A stretch of 43,551 nt of DNA from Halieaceae bacterium. Its GTDB lineage: Bacteria > Pseudomonadota > Gammaproteobacteria > Pseudomonadales > Halieaceae. Each line of letters begins with the position of its first letter. Positions within the stretch are counted from its first letter, which is position 1. Under the pieces are notes generated by a model. That model made no database searches. It saw only the letters and a list, made by a program, of their open reading frames with translations, and was not told where the DNA came from. This document shows, in pieces, positions 35,917 to 43,211 of this stretch. Position numbers and translations under genes: made by a program. The stretch lies in assembly GCA_026710905.1 (NCBI GenBank), contig JAPOQD010000115.1, positions 1 to 43,551 of the forward strand, in the 5' to 3' direction.

Positions 35917-35947
35917 GCGATTGTATCATTATCGCAACTACTGACAA
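35917..35947 (-). promoter_or_regulatory. Promoter and operator-like inverted repeat of the RND operon
   Basis: On the minus strand TTGTCA (35947-35942) and TACAAT (35925-35920) are separated by 16 bp, a good sigma-70 promoter. The expected start of transcription lies about 36 bp before the outer-membrane factor gene. An inverted repeat GCGAT-N9-ATCGC (35917-35935) covers the -10 element, where a TetR-type repressor could act. No such regulator gene is in the window. Confidence 0.55.
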
Positions 35948-36008
35948 TGCCGAGTGTTGTCCAACGCCATATGAGCCTGAACGAGAAACGCGTTACAGCG
36001 CCCGTTTC

Positions 36009-36131
36009 ACCTTGTAGGGGCTTGCCATGGCACACCCTTCGGGCACAGGGCCCGCGGGCCTCGCATGCGCGTCCCCAACGGCGCGAGGGCGCTGGTCTCG
36101 GCCAGTCATCACGCCAATACCAAACGGTTAC
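36009..36131. repeat. Dispersed-repeat debris between the RND operon and hemY
   Basis: The 273-bp gap has no gene. It contains GTAGGGGCTTGCCATGGCAC and CCCTTCGGGCACA, related to the 18-bp tandem near 5414 and to the GTAGGGGC lead-in at 11546. It ends with a sequence closing in ACCAAACGGTTAC that is also found near 11007. Confidence 0.4.
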
Positions 36132-36150
36132 GCACGGGGTTATTGAGAAA

Positions 36151-37377
36151 TTACGATTCAACTTCGGGAATTTGCTTGGGCAGGGGCAACTCGGGCAATC
36201 CCTGTTCCCGCAAAAGCAGACCTTCCCGGTAGTACTGTGCGCTGATTTCCCGCTCACCCAGGCTGAACAGCAGGCGGGCCAATTCCGCACAAGTCTCCGA
36301 ACTCGGCTTGAGCCGGTGGCTGGTTTCAAAATAGCTCCGCGCCTTGCCCCACAACTTGTTACGCAACGCCAACCGACCCAGACAGAGCAGAAATTCCGCA
36401 TCTTCAGGATAATCTTGCAGCCAACTTTCCGCTAACTGCAACTGTCGGTTGGCATCCCGCCCCGGGGTCAATCCGTAGAGCCGCACCAACTGCGGATGCC
36501 AATCCTTCTTCAGGGATTTTTGCAGCAGCTTCTCAGCGTCTGCATGGGCCTGATTGGCCAACAGTTGCGCCGCATAACAAGCTGCGATTTCGCCCTCCCG
36601 GCGCAATTCATCGGGACAGGCCGACCAGGCGCTTTCCAGGGCCGGGACCCCCTTGCGGCCCGCTTCGAGCAGCAGGTTTCGCTGAACCCGCAACGCCAAT
36701 TCACGGTGAGCGCCCGCATCCAGTACGGCGCACTTCTTCAACTGCGGCAACAGTTCCGCCAGCGCTGCCCAACGCTCAGCTCCGACGTAGGCATCCTTGA
36801 GCGTGGTCAACCACAAAACATTGCCCTTCGGTGGTTCAGTCAGGCTTTCCAGCGCCGTGGCGGCCTGGCTGTAACGCCGGGCATGCAGGCTTTCCCTGGC
36901 GCGGCTCAGCGCCAGGGCCTGTGGGTCGGCGCCAGCGGCTTCCAACTCCAGGTAACATTCCTCAGCTTTCTCGATTTCGTTCAGGTGGACACTGGCCCGG
37001 GCCGCCAGCAGGTAATTTACCGCCGGTTCCGGGCTGACCTCCACAGCTTGCAGCAGGCTTCGGCGCGCCTTGCTCCAATCTCCGCGCAGATAGCTCAAGA
37101 CACCCTGCAAGGTGAGCTTGCGAGCCTGTTCAATACGGCGGTTACCCCACCAGCGGAAAATCGAACCACCACTGAGCAGCACCCCACGCAGCAGCCGCAC
37201 CAGGAAATAGATCAGCAGGGCCACCACCATCAGTATCAACAAGGCCACCCACAAGCTGCTCTCCAATGTGAACAGGCCGTAGGAGACCAGCACGTAACCG
37301 GGGTCCACCTTGATCAGCGTCATGCCGGCGACTGCTATCAGCAGCACCGCCATGACGGCGATGAAACGGCGTCTCAT
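36151..37377 (-). CDS. hemY: HemY-type inner-membrane TPR protein
   Basis: The 408-residue protein has two N-terminal transmembrane segments (about residues 5-24 and 42-64) and then tetratricopeptide-like helices facing the periplasm. The lead MRRRFIAVMAVLLIAVAGMT and VDPGYVLVSYGLFTLESSLW are typical of the HemY N-terminus (the bacterial hem-operon protein, unrelated to protoporphyrinogen oxidase). TPR-like pairs include RARESLHARRYSQAATALES and CLGRLALRNKLWGKARSYFE. The role in haem or envelope biology is poorly defined. It overlaps hemX by 4 bp. The usual upstream partners hemC and hemD are not in the window. Confidence 0.9.
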   Translation of the reverse strand: MRRRFIAVMAVLLIAVAGMTLIKVDPGYVLVSYGLFTLESSLWVALLILMVVALLIYFLVRLLRGVLLSGGSIFRWWGNRRIEQARKLTLQGVLSYLRGDWSKARRSLLQAVEVSPEPAVNYLLAARASVHLNEIEKAEECYLELEAAGADPQALALSRARESLHARRYSQAATALESLTEPPKGNVLWLTTLKDAYVGAERWAALAELLPQLKKCAVLDAGAHRELALRVQRNLLLEAGRKGVPALESAWSACPDELRREGEIAACYAAQLLANQAHADAEKLLQKSLKKDWHPQLVRLYGLTPGRDANRQLQLAESWLQDYPEDAEFLLCLGRLALRNKLWGKARSYFETSHRLKPSSETCAELARLLFSLGEREISAQYYREGLLLREQGLPELPLPKQIPEVES

Positions 37378-38504
37378 TGGGTCAACCCGGCCTGAAGCCG
37401 GGCGCTTATCAGCGCCTTGATGGCGTTTATGGAATTCGAAATATCCGGAGCTTCCCGCCGCACCGGTAACGCCTCCAGCGCCGCCAGTTCGGCATCCAGG
37501 GCGGCCACACCGGTTTCATTCAGGCTGAAAAATTCAGCCAGCCAGCGGCGTGCGTCGGCCAGGCTCTGCGTGTACAACTTTTGGTTGCCCGACAGCAGGG
37601 CGGAGCGGCTCTGCCCCAGCAACATATGCAGGTTTTGGCGCACCATACTCTCCCACTGGGGGTCCATGAGCGCCTCATAGGGCGCCTGACGCCGCCTGAC
37701 CACCACATAACTCGAAAGCTTTTGCAACGCCGCCCGCACACTCGATTGCAGGCGCTGTTGAAACGGGCCGGCCGCCGGCTGATTGCCTGCGGACTCCGCC
37801 GGCCGGCTGTCAGCGATGGGTGCAGGGAGTGTAAACAGGGCCAGGTTATCCACTTGACCAGCGAGTGCCTGGATTCGCATCCAGGTTCCCTCGATGTCCG
37901 GGCGAGGAGCACCGCGTAAAGCCGCGAGGTCCCCGGCGATCGCCATCCTTGCCGCGTGCATTCCGGGCTGATCAAGTTGCTGAAGAATCCCGTCGGCGCT
38001 ACCCAGCAAGGCGATAGCCGAGCGCAGGTCAGCCGCCATGGCCAGGCGCTGACCTGCCAGGCGTAGCAGGTATTCCACCTCTGCCAGCATCCAGTTGCTG
38101 CGGTCAACTCCTTCCAGTTCCGAAAGTCGCCGGCGCTGCTCCTGCAACAGCGCCTGTAATTGGCCGTAGCGAGCCTGGCTGTCGTCCCGCCACTGCCGCA
38201 ACTGCTCATTCAGGTTTTGTTGGGTGTCGTTGAGTTCCTGCAGGGAATTGTTTTGCCAGGTTTGCAGACGCGCTTCAGCAGCGGAGACCTGTGTCTGCAG
38301 AGCCCGCCGCAGACTGGCGTCGTTCGCCTGGACCTGTTGCGCCTGGTAATACTGCCAGCCACTCAAGCCCAATGCAGTCAGCGCCAGAAGCAGGGCAAGC
38401 GGGGCAATGAGCCCGCTGCCCCGGCCGCGTCGCGCAGCAGTGGCCGGCGTATCCGCCGCTACCTGCTTGTTAGCTGTTTGTTTTGCGCCCACCCTATCAC
38501 TCAC
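37374..38504 (-). CDS. hemX: HemX-type inner-membrane protein (uroporphyrinogen-III C-methyltransferase-like)
   Basis: The 376-residue protein has a short basic cytoplasmic N-terminus, one transmembrane helix (about residues 32-50, LIAPLALLLALTALGLSGW), a long coiled coil (about 60-130, rich in Gln, Glu and Arg) and a helical C-terminal domain. DRSNWMLAEVEYLLRLAGQR is the HemX signature, followed by LLGSADGILQQLDQP. Despite the database name it lacks methyltransferase motifs. Normally the order is hemC-hemD-hemX-hemY, but here the 218 bp upstream of hemX has no recognisable hemD. Confidence 0.9.
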   Translation of the reverse strand: MSDRVGAKQTANKQVAADTPATAARRGRGSGLIAPLALLLALTALGLSGWQYYQAQQVQANDASLRRALQTQVSAAEARLQTWQNNSLQELNDTQQNLNEQLRQWRDDSQARYGQLQALLQEQRRRLSELEGVDRSNWMLAEVEYLLRLAGQRLAMAADLRSAIALLGSADGILQQLDQPGMHAARMAIAGDLAALRGAPRPDIEGTWMRIQALAGQVDNLALFTLPAPIADSRPAESAGNQPAAGPFQQRLQSSVRAALQKLSSYVVVRRRQAPYEALMDPQWESMVRQNLHMLLGQSRSALLSGNQKLYTQSLADARRWLAEFFSLNETGVAALDAELAALEALPVRREAPDISNSINAIKALISARLQAGLTQ

Positions 38505-38722
38505 CAGTCAGCGGCCTTCCCGCCAAAGCGTGATTGGCGGATTCAGCCCGTAAGTCATGATAACACTCGCGGAACTGGTGCTGGACAGTTTGCTCGCCGG
38601 TTCGCCAGGTGCTCCGTGGGACTTCCCGGCCGGGTGTACGCCGAAGGGGATGAAGCCGACGCTGTTCAGGGGGCGTGGCTGCAACCCATGCCCAGTGGCC
38701 GCGGGCACGGCTCCAGAACTCT

Positions 38723-39082
38723 CTACAACAAGCACCCACTCAGAAACAGAAACGCCAAACCGCCATCGATGACAAAGGCCGGAATCAATCCCTTGATAGT
38801 CATACCGTCTTTGGGGATTGAGTAGAACCGTGCAAGCAGGGCAAACAGCCAACCCAGGCCCAGAGCCAGGTAAACCTCCGTGGAATTCAGATACAAGGCG
38901 CCGATAGACGTGCCAGCCATCAAACCACCGAACACGGTGCGAATTTCCGACCAGGCTTCCGGTTTGGTTAATTCAATGCCCATGGTGTCTGTCACGAGCT
39001 GGGGTCTGAAGAAACAGACCAAGCCAAGCAGCAAGGTAAGCAGGGCGCCTATGCGCGGTAACCATTCGATCACTGTCTCCAT
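38723..39082 (-). CDS. Small polytopic membrane protein, DUF4345-like
   Basis: The 119-residue protein has about four hydrophobic helices: IGALLTLLLGLVCFFRPQLV, VFGGLMAGTSIGALYLNS, VYLALGLGWLFALLARFYSI and FVIDGGLAFLFLSGCLL. The order, with an R-x2-FGG in helix 2 and a central RFYSI, resembles DUF4345 proteins, whose function is unknown. AGAGGAT lies upstream of the ATG at 39082. It may be alone in its transcript. The 340 bp upstream mainly hold MITE copy B. Confidence 0.7.
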   Translation of the reverse strand: METVIEWLPRIGALLTLLLGLVCFFRPQLVTDTMGIELTKPEAWSEIRTVFGGLMAGTSIGALYLNSTEVYLALGLGWLFALLARFYSIPKDGMTIKGLIPAFVIDGGLAFLFLSGCLL

Positions 39083-39161
39083 GGGTTGAATCCTCTGGAC
39101 GGAAAATTGCAGCTTAACAAGATATTGCCATCACAGAAACTACTGTTGGAAGTACCGGGCT

Positions 39162-39341
39162 AGCCCGCATATCTCACCAACCTCCTGCTGTGGCCGCCGC
39201 ATCACTCGCTGTGACGGGGCGTACTCCTCCAAGCCGCTTCGACATAGTGTCAACTATGCCTTCAGCGTCTTTCCGTCCGTGCGCCCCGCCACAGCGGCGC
39301 TGCAACGCCCTCGCGACGAACGTTGGTGGGATCTCCGGGCT
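39162..39341. mobile_element. MITE-like element, copy B
   Basis: This 180-bp element shares both arms with copy A (17451-17636), nearly base for base over the outer 70 bp on the left and 80 bp on the right: terminal AGCCCGCATATCTCACCAAC, the inner CGCTGTGACGGGGCG and its partner CGCCCCGCCACAGCG. The apex differs. Copy A has a GC palindrome, whereas copy B has a sequence with GACATAGTGTCAACTATG. On the left it abuts ACCGGGCT, making the junction palindrome CGGGCTAGCCCG, as if two element ends met. It fills the gap between the DUF4345-like gene and tauD. Confidence 0.83.
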
Positions 39342-39422
39342 TGTGTATCAGCACCGGACAAGGCTTTGTGACTCGCCACCTCCGCACCATTTGGCGCCGC
39401 GTGGCGGGTCTGTGAGATCAGC

Positions 39423-40250
39423 ATGAGTTTGACGATTGAGCCTGTAGCGGGCGCCCTTGGCGCGGAAGTGGGTACTATTGACCTGCGCGAGCCGCTGGAC
39501 CGGCAGACTTTCGCCGAAGTACGCCAGGCCCTGGTCCGGCACCAAGTGCTGTTCTTTCGCGATCAGCCTATTGACGCCGCCCAGCAAAAAGCGCTGGCGG
39601 ACTGGTTTGGGCCGCTGCAGACGCATCCCGCCTACGCTACCTTGCCGGGTTTTCCCGAAATTACCATTCTGGAAAGCACCCCGGAGCGGCCCACCAAGAT
39701 CGAAAAATGGCATTCCGACATGACCTTTCGGGCCCATCCGCCCCAGGCCACCATGTTGCGTTCCCGAATCGTTCCCGAAGTTGGCGGCGATACCCTGTTC
39801 GCCAGCATGACAGCCGCCTATCGGGGCCTTTCCGCCCCCATGCAGGCACTGTTGCGGGAGTTAACCGCGGTTCACGACTTTGCCCACGGTTTTCAGGAGA
39901 GCCTGGCCGAGGCCGGTGGCCGGGGACGGCTGGAGCAGGCGCTCAAGGACAACCCGCCGGTTGTGCATCCGGTAATTCGAACCCATCCGGAGAGTGGAGA
40001 GAAACTCATTTTCGTCAATGAGTTGTTTACCACGCGGGTCAACGGTTTGAGCCCGAAGGAAAGCGAGTACCTGCTGACTTTTCTGTTCGAACACCTTGCC
40101 GCCCCGGAGTATTGCTGCCGCTTCCGCTGGTCCGTGGACGCGCTGACCATCTGGGATAACCGCAGCGTTCAGCACAAACCGGTCAACGACTACTTCCCGG
40201 CCCATCGGCGCATGGAGCGCATTACCATAGACGGCGACCGGCCGTACTAA
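39423..40250 (+). CDS. TauD/TfdA-family Fe(II)/2-oxoglutarate-dependent dioxygenase
   Basis: The 275-residue enzyme has the TauD fold. The iron ligands are H97 and D99 (EKWHSDMTF) and the distal H251 (SVQHKPVNDYF), with the 2-oxoglutarate-binding Arg near 262-266 (HRRMERITI). The N-terminus IEPVAGALGAEVGTIDLREP is typical. Such enzymes hydroxylate taurine, aryloxyalkanoates, alkyl sulfates or other small acids, and the substrate here is not predictable. The stop codon TAA is directly followed by a REP-like cluster. The last 66 bp of the gene are repeated at 43303-43368. Confidence 0.9.
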   Translation: MSLTIEPVAGALGAEVGTIDLREPLDRQTFAEVRQALVRHQVLFFRDQPIDAAQQKALADWFGPLQTHPAYATLPGFPEITILESTPERPTKIEKWHSDMTFRAHPPQATMLRSRIVPEVGGDTLFASMTAAYRGLSAPMQALLRELTAVHDFAHGFQESLAEAGGRGRLEQALKDNPPVVHPVIRTHPESGEKLIFVNELFTTRVNGLSPKESEYLLTFLFEHLAAPEYCCRFRWSVDALTIWDNRSVQHKPVNDYFPAHRRMERITIDGDRPY

Positions 40251-40348
40251 ATTAAAGGGGTCAAATTAAAGGGGTCAGAGCCCTTTAATTTCCAAAGGGG
40301 TCAGCAAATTAAAGGGGTCAAAATTAAAGGGCTCTGACCCCTTTAATT
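40251..40348. repeat. REP-like hairpin cluster between convergent tauD-like and amidotransferase genes
   Basis: The stretch contains several copies of AATTAAAGGGGTCAGAGCC and CCCTTTAATT. The core forms a hairpin with 10-bp arms AATTAAAGGG and CCCTTTAATT around a 7-bp loop, and an inverted copy is at 40322-40348. It touches the stop codons of both flanking convergent genes and may act as a two-way terminator. Related clusters are at 13067 and 43212. Confidence 0.75.
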
Positions 40349-41050
40349 GGGTTCACGCAGAAAATTCACCATCCAGCGGCCCACCCGTTCCCGGTCAATC
40401 GGTTCGGACAGGGAGTCCATGCCGGCATGATATTTTTCCTCGCCGATATTCTCCCGGCGCAGCTTGAGTAGTTGCTCCGAGTAGCCGGGTACGAACTCCG
40501 GGTGCCCCTGAAAAGTGAGAATATGATCCCCGAGCTGGCACACGGCATTTTCACAGAAGTCGCTGCCCGCCAGCACTTCCATGCCGGGGGCCGGCTCGAC
40601 CACCTGGTCCTGGTGGCTTACCAGCAGTTTGAATTCCGCTTCGGCGTAGTCATGCCAGCCGGGAATGCGGGCAAAACAGGCTGCGTGTACGCCAACGCCC
40701 CATCCCCTCTCCGACTTTTCCGCACGCCCTCCCAGGGCCTGGGCCACCAACTGATGCCCGAAGCAGATGCCCACCAGTTTCTTGCGAGCCTGGTGCAGTT
40801 GGCGCACCAGCCCGGCCAGGGCCTGAATCCACGGCAGCTCCTCGTACACGCTGGCTTTGCTTCCGGTAATCAGGTAGGCATCGCAGGCGTGCAGGTGCTC
40901 GGGTAACTGGCCCCTTGTCACGTCGTATACGCGGAACTCCAGCTCCCGGTCCACCGACTTCAGCAGCTCGATGAACATGTCCGGGTACTCGCCGAACTCA
41001 TCCACCAGTTCTTCGCGCACCTGATCGGTTTTCAGGATTCCAATTCGCAC
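40343..41050 (-). CDS. Class I glutamine amidotransferase-like protein
   Basis: The 235-residue protein has the triad of class I glutaminases: C96 in GICFGHQLVAQALGG, and H183 and E185 in FQGHPEFVPGY. The segment ITGSKASVYEELPWIQALAG is typical of the stand-alone group related to GMP synthase glutaminase domains and gamma-glutamyl hydrolases of polyamine catabolism (PuuD-like). Partner synthase domains are absent, so the acceptor is unknown. Its TAA stop codon is inside the REP-like cluster. It is divergent from the AGCS gene, with only 29 bp between the two starts. Confidence 0.87.
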   Translation of the reverse strand: MRIGILKTDQVREELVDEFGEYPDMFIELLKSVDRELEFRVYDVTRGQLPEHLHACDAYLITGSKASVYEELPWIQALAGLVRQLHQARKKLVGICFGHQLVAQALGGRAEKSERGWGVGVHAACFARIPGWHDYAEAEFKLLVSHQDQVVEPAPGMEVLAGSDFCENAVCQLGDHILTFQGHPEFVPGYSEQLLKLRRENIGEEKYHAGMDSLSEPIDRERVGRWMVNFLREPN

Positions 41051-41079
41051 AAGGCTCGGCTCCCACAGTACTATACGGC

Positions 41080-42546
41080 ATGGTAATTCAAAATGGCCCG
41101 GGCATCGACGCCGCCATCAATGCCGCTGTGGAGCCATTGGCCGCGGCCATTTCCTCTTTCATCTTCTACAGTGTCAGGGTCGGCTCCGCCGAATTGCCGT
41201 TGATTGTGTTGTGGCTGATTTCCGGGGCCACGTTTTTTACGCTCTATTTCGGTTTCATCAACCTGCGTGGCTTCGGCCATGCCCTGCGTCTGGTCCTCGG
41301 CGGCTCGAAACAGTCCCACCAACCCGGCGAGGTGAGCCATTTCCAGGCGCTGGCCACGGCGGTGTCCGGCACCGTTGGTATCGGCAACATCGGTGGTGTG
41401 GCCATTGTTATCAGCATCGGCGGCCCGGGCGCCACCTTCTGGTTGATCGTGGCGGGCCTGCTGGGCATGTCCACCAAATTCACGGAGTGCATCGCCGGCG
41501 TCAAGTATCGGAGAATCAACCCCGACGGCACAGTCTCCGGCGGCCCCATGTACTACCTGGAGGCGGCCTTGCGCGAACGCGGCTTGCCGTTCCTGGCCAA
41601 ACCCCTGGGCGCCTTTTACGCCTTTGCCATCGTGGTGGGCTGCCTCGGCATTGGCAACATGTTTCAGTCCAACCAGGCATTCAACCAGTTTATATTCATG
41701 ACCGGTGGCGACAGTAGCGCCGCTGCCGGGAAGGGTTGGCTGTTCGGGCTGGCTCTCGCAGTGCTGGTCGGGGTGGTGATTATTGGTGGGCTGCGCAGTA
41801 TCGCGCGGGTCACCAGCAAGCTGGTGCCCTTCATGTCGCTGGCCTATGTGGGGCTGGCGCTACTCATCGTCGCCATCAACTTCGAGCGCCTGCCCTGGGC
41901 TGTTGGCGCTATTTTCAGCGAAGCCTTCAGCCCCCAGGCCACCACCGGCGGTTTCCTGGGCGTGATGATCCTGGGTTTTCAGCGGGCAGCTTTTTCCAAT
42001 GAAGCGGGGCTGGGCAGCGCAGCCATCGCCCACTCCGCGGTGCGCACCAGCCAGCCGGCCACCGAGGGTTTTGTGGGCCTGCTGGAGCCGTTCATCGACA
42101 CGGTGGTGATCTGCACCCTTACCGCACTGGTGATCCTGACCACGATTTATGAACCGGCCCTCGCCGGTGAAGGTGTCCAGGGAGTGGAACTGACCTCGCG
42201 CGCCTTTGCCAGCACCCTGAGTTGGTCCGCCCTGCCGCTTTCCTTCATCGCCATGCTGTTTGCCTTCTCGACCATGATTTCCTGGTCCTATTACGGTGTG
42301 AAGGGTTGGACGTATTTGCTGGGGGAAGGCCGCAACAAGGAATTGATTTTCAAGGCCGTCTTCTGCGCCTTCGGAGCCCTGGGTTGCACCATGGAACTGG
42401 ATGCCGTGCTGGACTTCTCCGACGCGCTGGTGTTCCTGATTGCTCTGCCCAATATTCTCGGGCTGTATCTGCTGGCGCCAGTGCTGAAGCGGGAACTGGC
42501 GGGGTATTCAGCGATGCTGTCTGAGAATTTGACAAGAAATGACTAG
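41080..42546 (+). CDS. AGCS-family alanine/glycine:cation symporter
   Basis: The 488-residue polytopic inner-membrane protein imports alanine or glycine with Na+ (or H+). Family motifs are LYFGFINLRGFGHALRLV, FQALATAVSGTVGIGNIGGV, SGGPMYYLEAALRERGL and FSNEAGLGSAAIAHSAVRT, the AGCS signature. About 11 hydrophobic segments can be counted. TACTAT at 41069-41074 is a possible -10 only 5 bp before the ATG, which would make a leaderless start, or the true start may be a few codons later. The stop codon TAG lies 17 bp before the Phd-type antitoxin gene. Confidence 0.93.
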   Translation: MVIQNGPGIDAAINAAVEPLAAAISSFIFYSVRVGSAELPLIVLWLISGATFFTLYFGFINLRGFGHALRLVLGGSKQSHQPGEVSHFQALATAVSGTVGIGNIGGVAIVISIGGPGATFWLIVAGLLGMSTKFTECIAGVKYRRINPDGTVSGGPMYYLEAALRERGLPFLAKPLGAFYAFAIVVGCLGIGNMFQSNQAFNQFIFMTGGDSSAAAGKGWLFGLALAVLVGVVIIGGLRSIARVTSKLVPFMSLAYVGLALLIVAINFERLPWAVGAIFSEAFSPQATTGGFLGVMILGFQRAAFSNEAGLGSAAIAHSAVRTSQPATEGFVGLLEPFIDTVVICTLTALVILTTIYEPALAGEGVQGVELTSRAFASTLSWSALPLSFIAMLFAFSTMISWSYYGVKGWTYLLGEGRNKELIFKAVFCAFGALGCTMELDAVLDFSDALVFLIALPNILGLYLLAPVLKRELAGYSAMLSENLTRND

Positions 42547-42563
42547 TCCTTGATACTGGTCAT

Positions 42564-42803
42564 ATGGAAACCATCAACGCATCCGATTTCAAAGCCCAAT
42601 GCCTGGCTATTCTCGACCGGGTGCGAAAAACGGGAGAGCGGGTGGTTATTCTGAAGCGGGGGCAGCCCGTGGCCGAGTTGTGGCCCGCGAGCCAAAGCCT
42701 CTCCGGGTATCCCCAGTTGGAGTTGAAAGGAACTGTTACCGTGGTTGGCGATATTGTTGGGCCGGTGGTTCCCGAAGAACACTGGGAAAGTCTCGGGAAA
42801 TGA
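42564..42803 (+). CDS. Phd/YefM-family antitoxin
   Basis: The 79-residue protein reads METINASDFKAQCLAILDRV, then RKTGERVVILKRGQPVAELW, the standard Phd fold, with a short C-terminal tail that would hold the toxin. Such antitoxins neutralise the toxin and repress their own promoter. It lies 17 bp after the symporter gene and overlaps the PIN toxin gene by 4 bp. Confidence 0.9.
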   Translation: METINASDFKAQCLAILDRVRKTGERVVILKRGQPVAELWPASQSLSGYPQLELKGTVTVVGDIVGPVVPEEHWESLGK

Positions 42804-43198
42804 TGGCCCTGCTCGATACGCATGTGCTGATCTGGTGGCTTACTGACTACCATAGGCTCTCGCCGGCTCAACAAAATGTGGTCGATTCCGCCAGTGCTGA
42901 GTCCCCGCTGTTGATCTCCGATATTTCGCTCTGGGAAGTGGCGACACTGCACAGCCTGGGCCGTATCCAATTGACGATTCCACTGCGAGAATGGCTGGGC
43001 AAGGCGGTGGCGCCGCCACTGGTTCGGCGATACGGTATCTCCCCGGCGATTGCGGTGGAGTTGTCCGCGTTGCCGGATTCGTTTCATCGCGACCCGGCCG
43101 ACAGGATTCTGGTGGCCACCGCACGGGTGCTGGGCGCAACCCTGTTGACCCAGGATGATCGGATCGTGAAGGCGGAGTTAACCAGGATTTTGAACTGA
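42800..43198 (+). CDS. PIN-domain (VapC-type) ribonuclease toxin
   Basis: From the ATG at 42800 the protein is 132 residues. The acidic metal-binding residues of PIN nucleases are visible: D6 in LLDTHVLIWW, E46 in SDISLWEVATL, D98/D101 in HRDPADRILVATA and D119 in LLTQDDRI. VapC toxins cut tRNA or rRNA. Its ATG overlaps the antitoxin stop codon (ATGA). The longer frame from 42599 only shadows the antitoxin. It belongs to the Phd-PIN mixed type. Confidence 0.92.
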   Translation: MMALLDTHVLIWWLTDYHRLSPAQQNVVDSASAESPLLISDISLWEVATLHSLGRIQLTIPLREWLGKAVAPPLVRRYGISPAIAVELSALPDSFHRDPADRILVATARVLGATLLTQDDRIVKAELTRILN

Positions 43199-43211
43199 TT
43201 GATGTGCACGG

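Noticed and set aside
38497-38852. Two minus-strand frames (80 and 114 codons) overlapping the DUF4345-like gene start region
   Set aside because: Neither resembles HemD or any other family I know, and one overlaps the clearly better membrane-protein frame.
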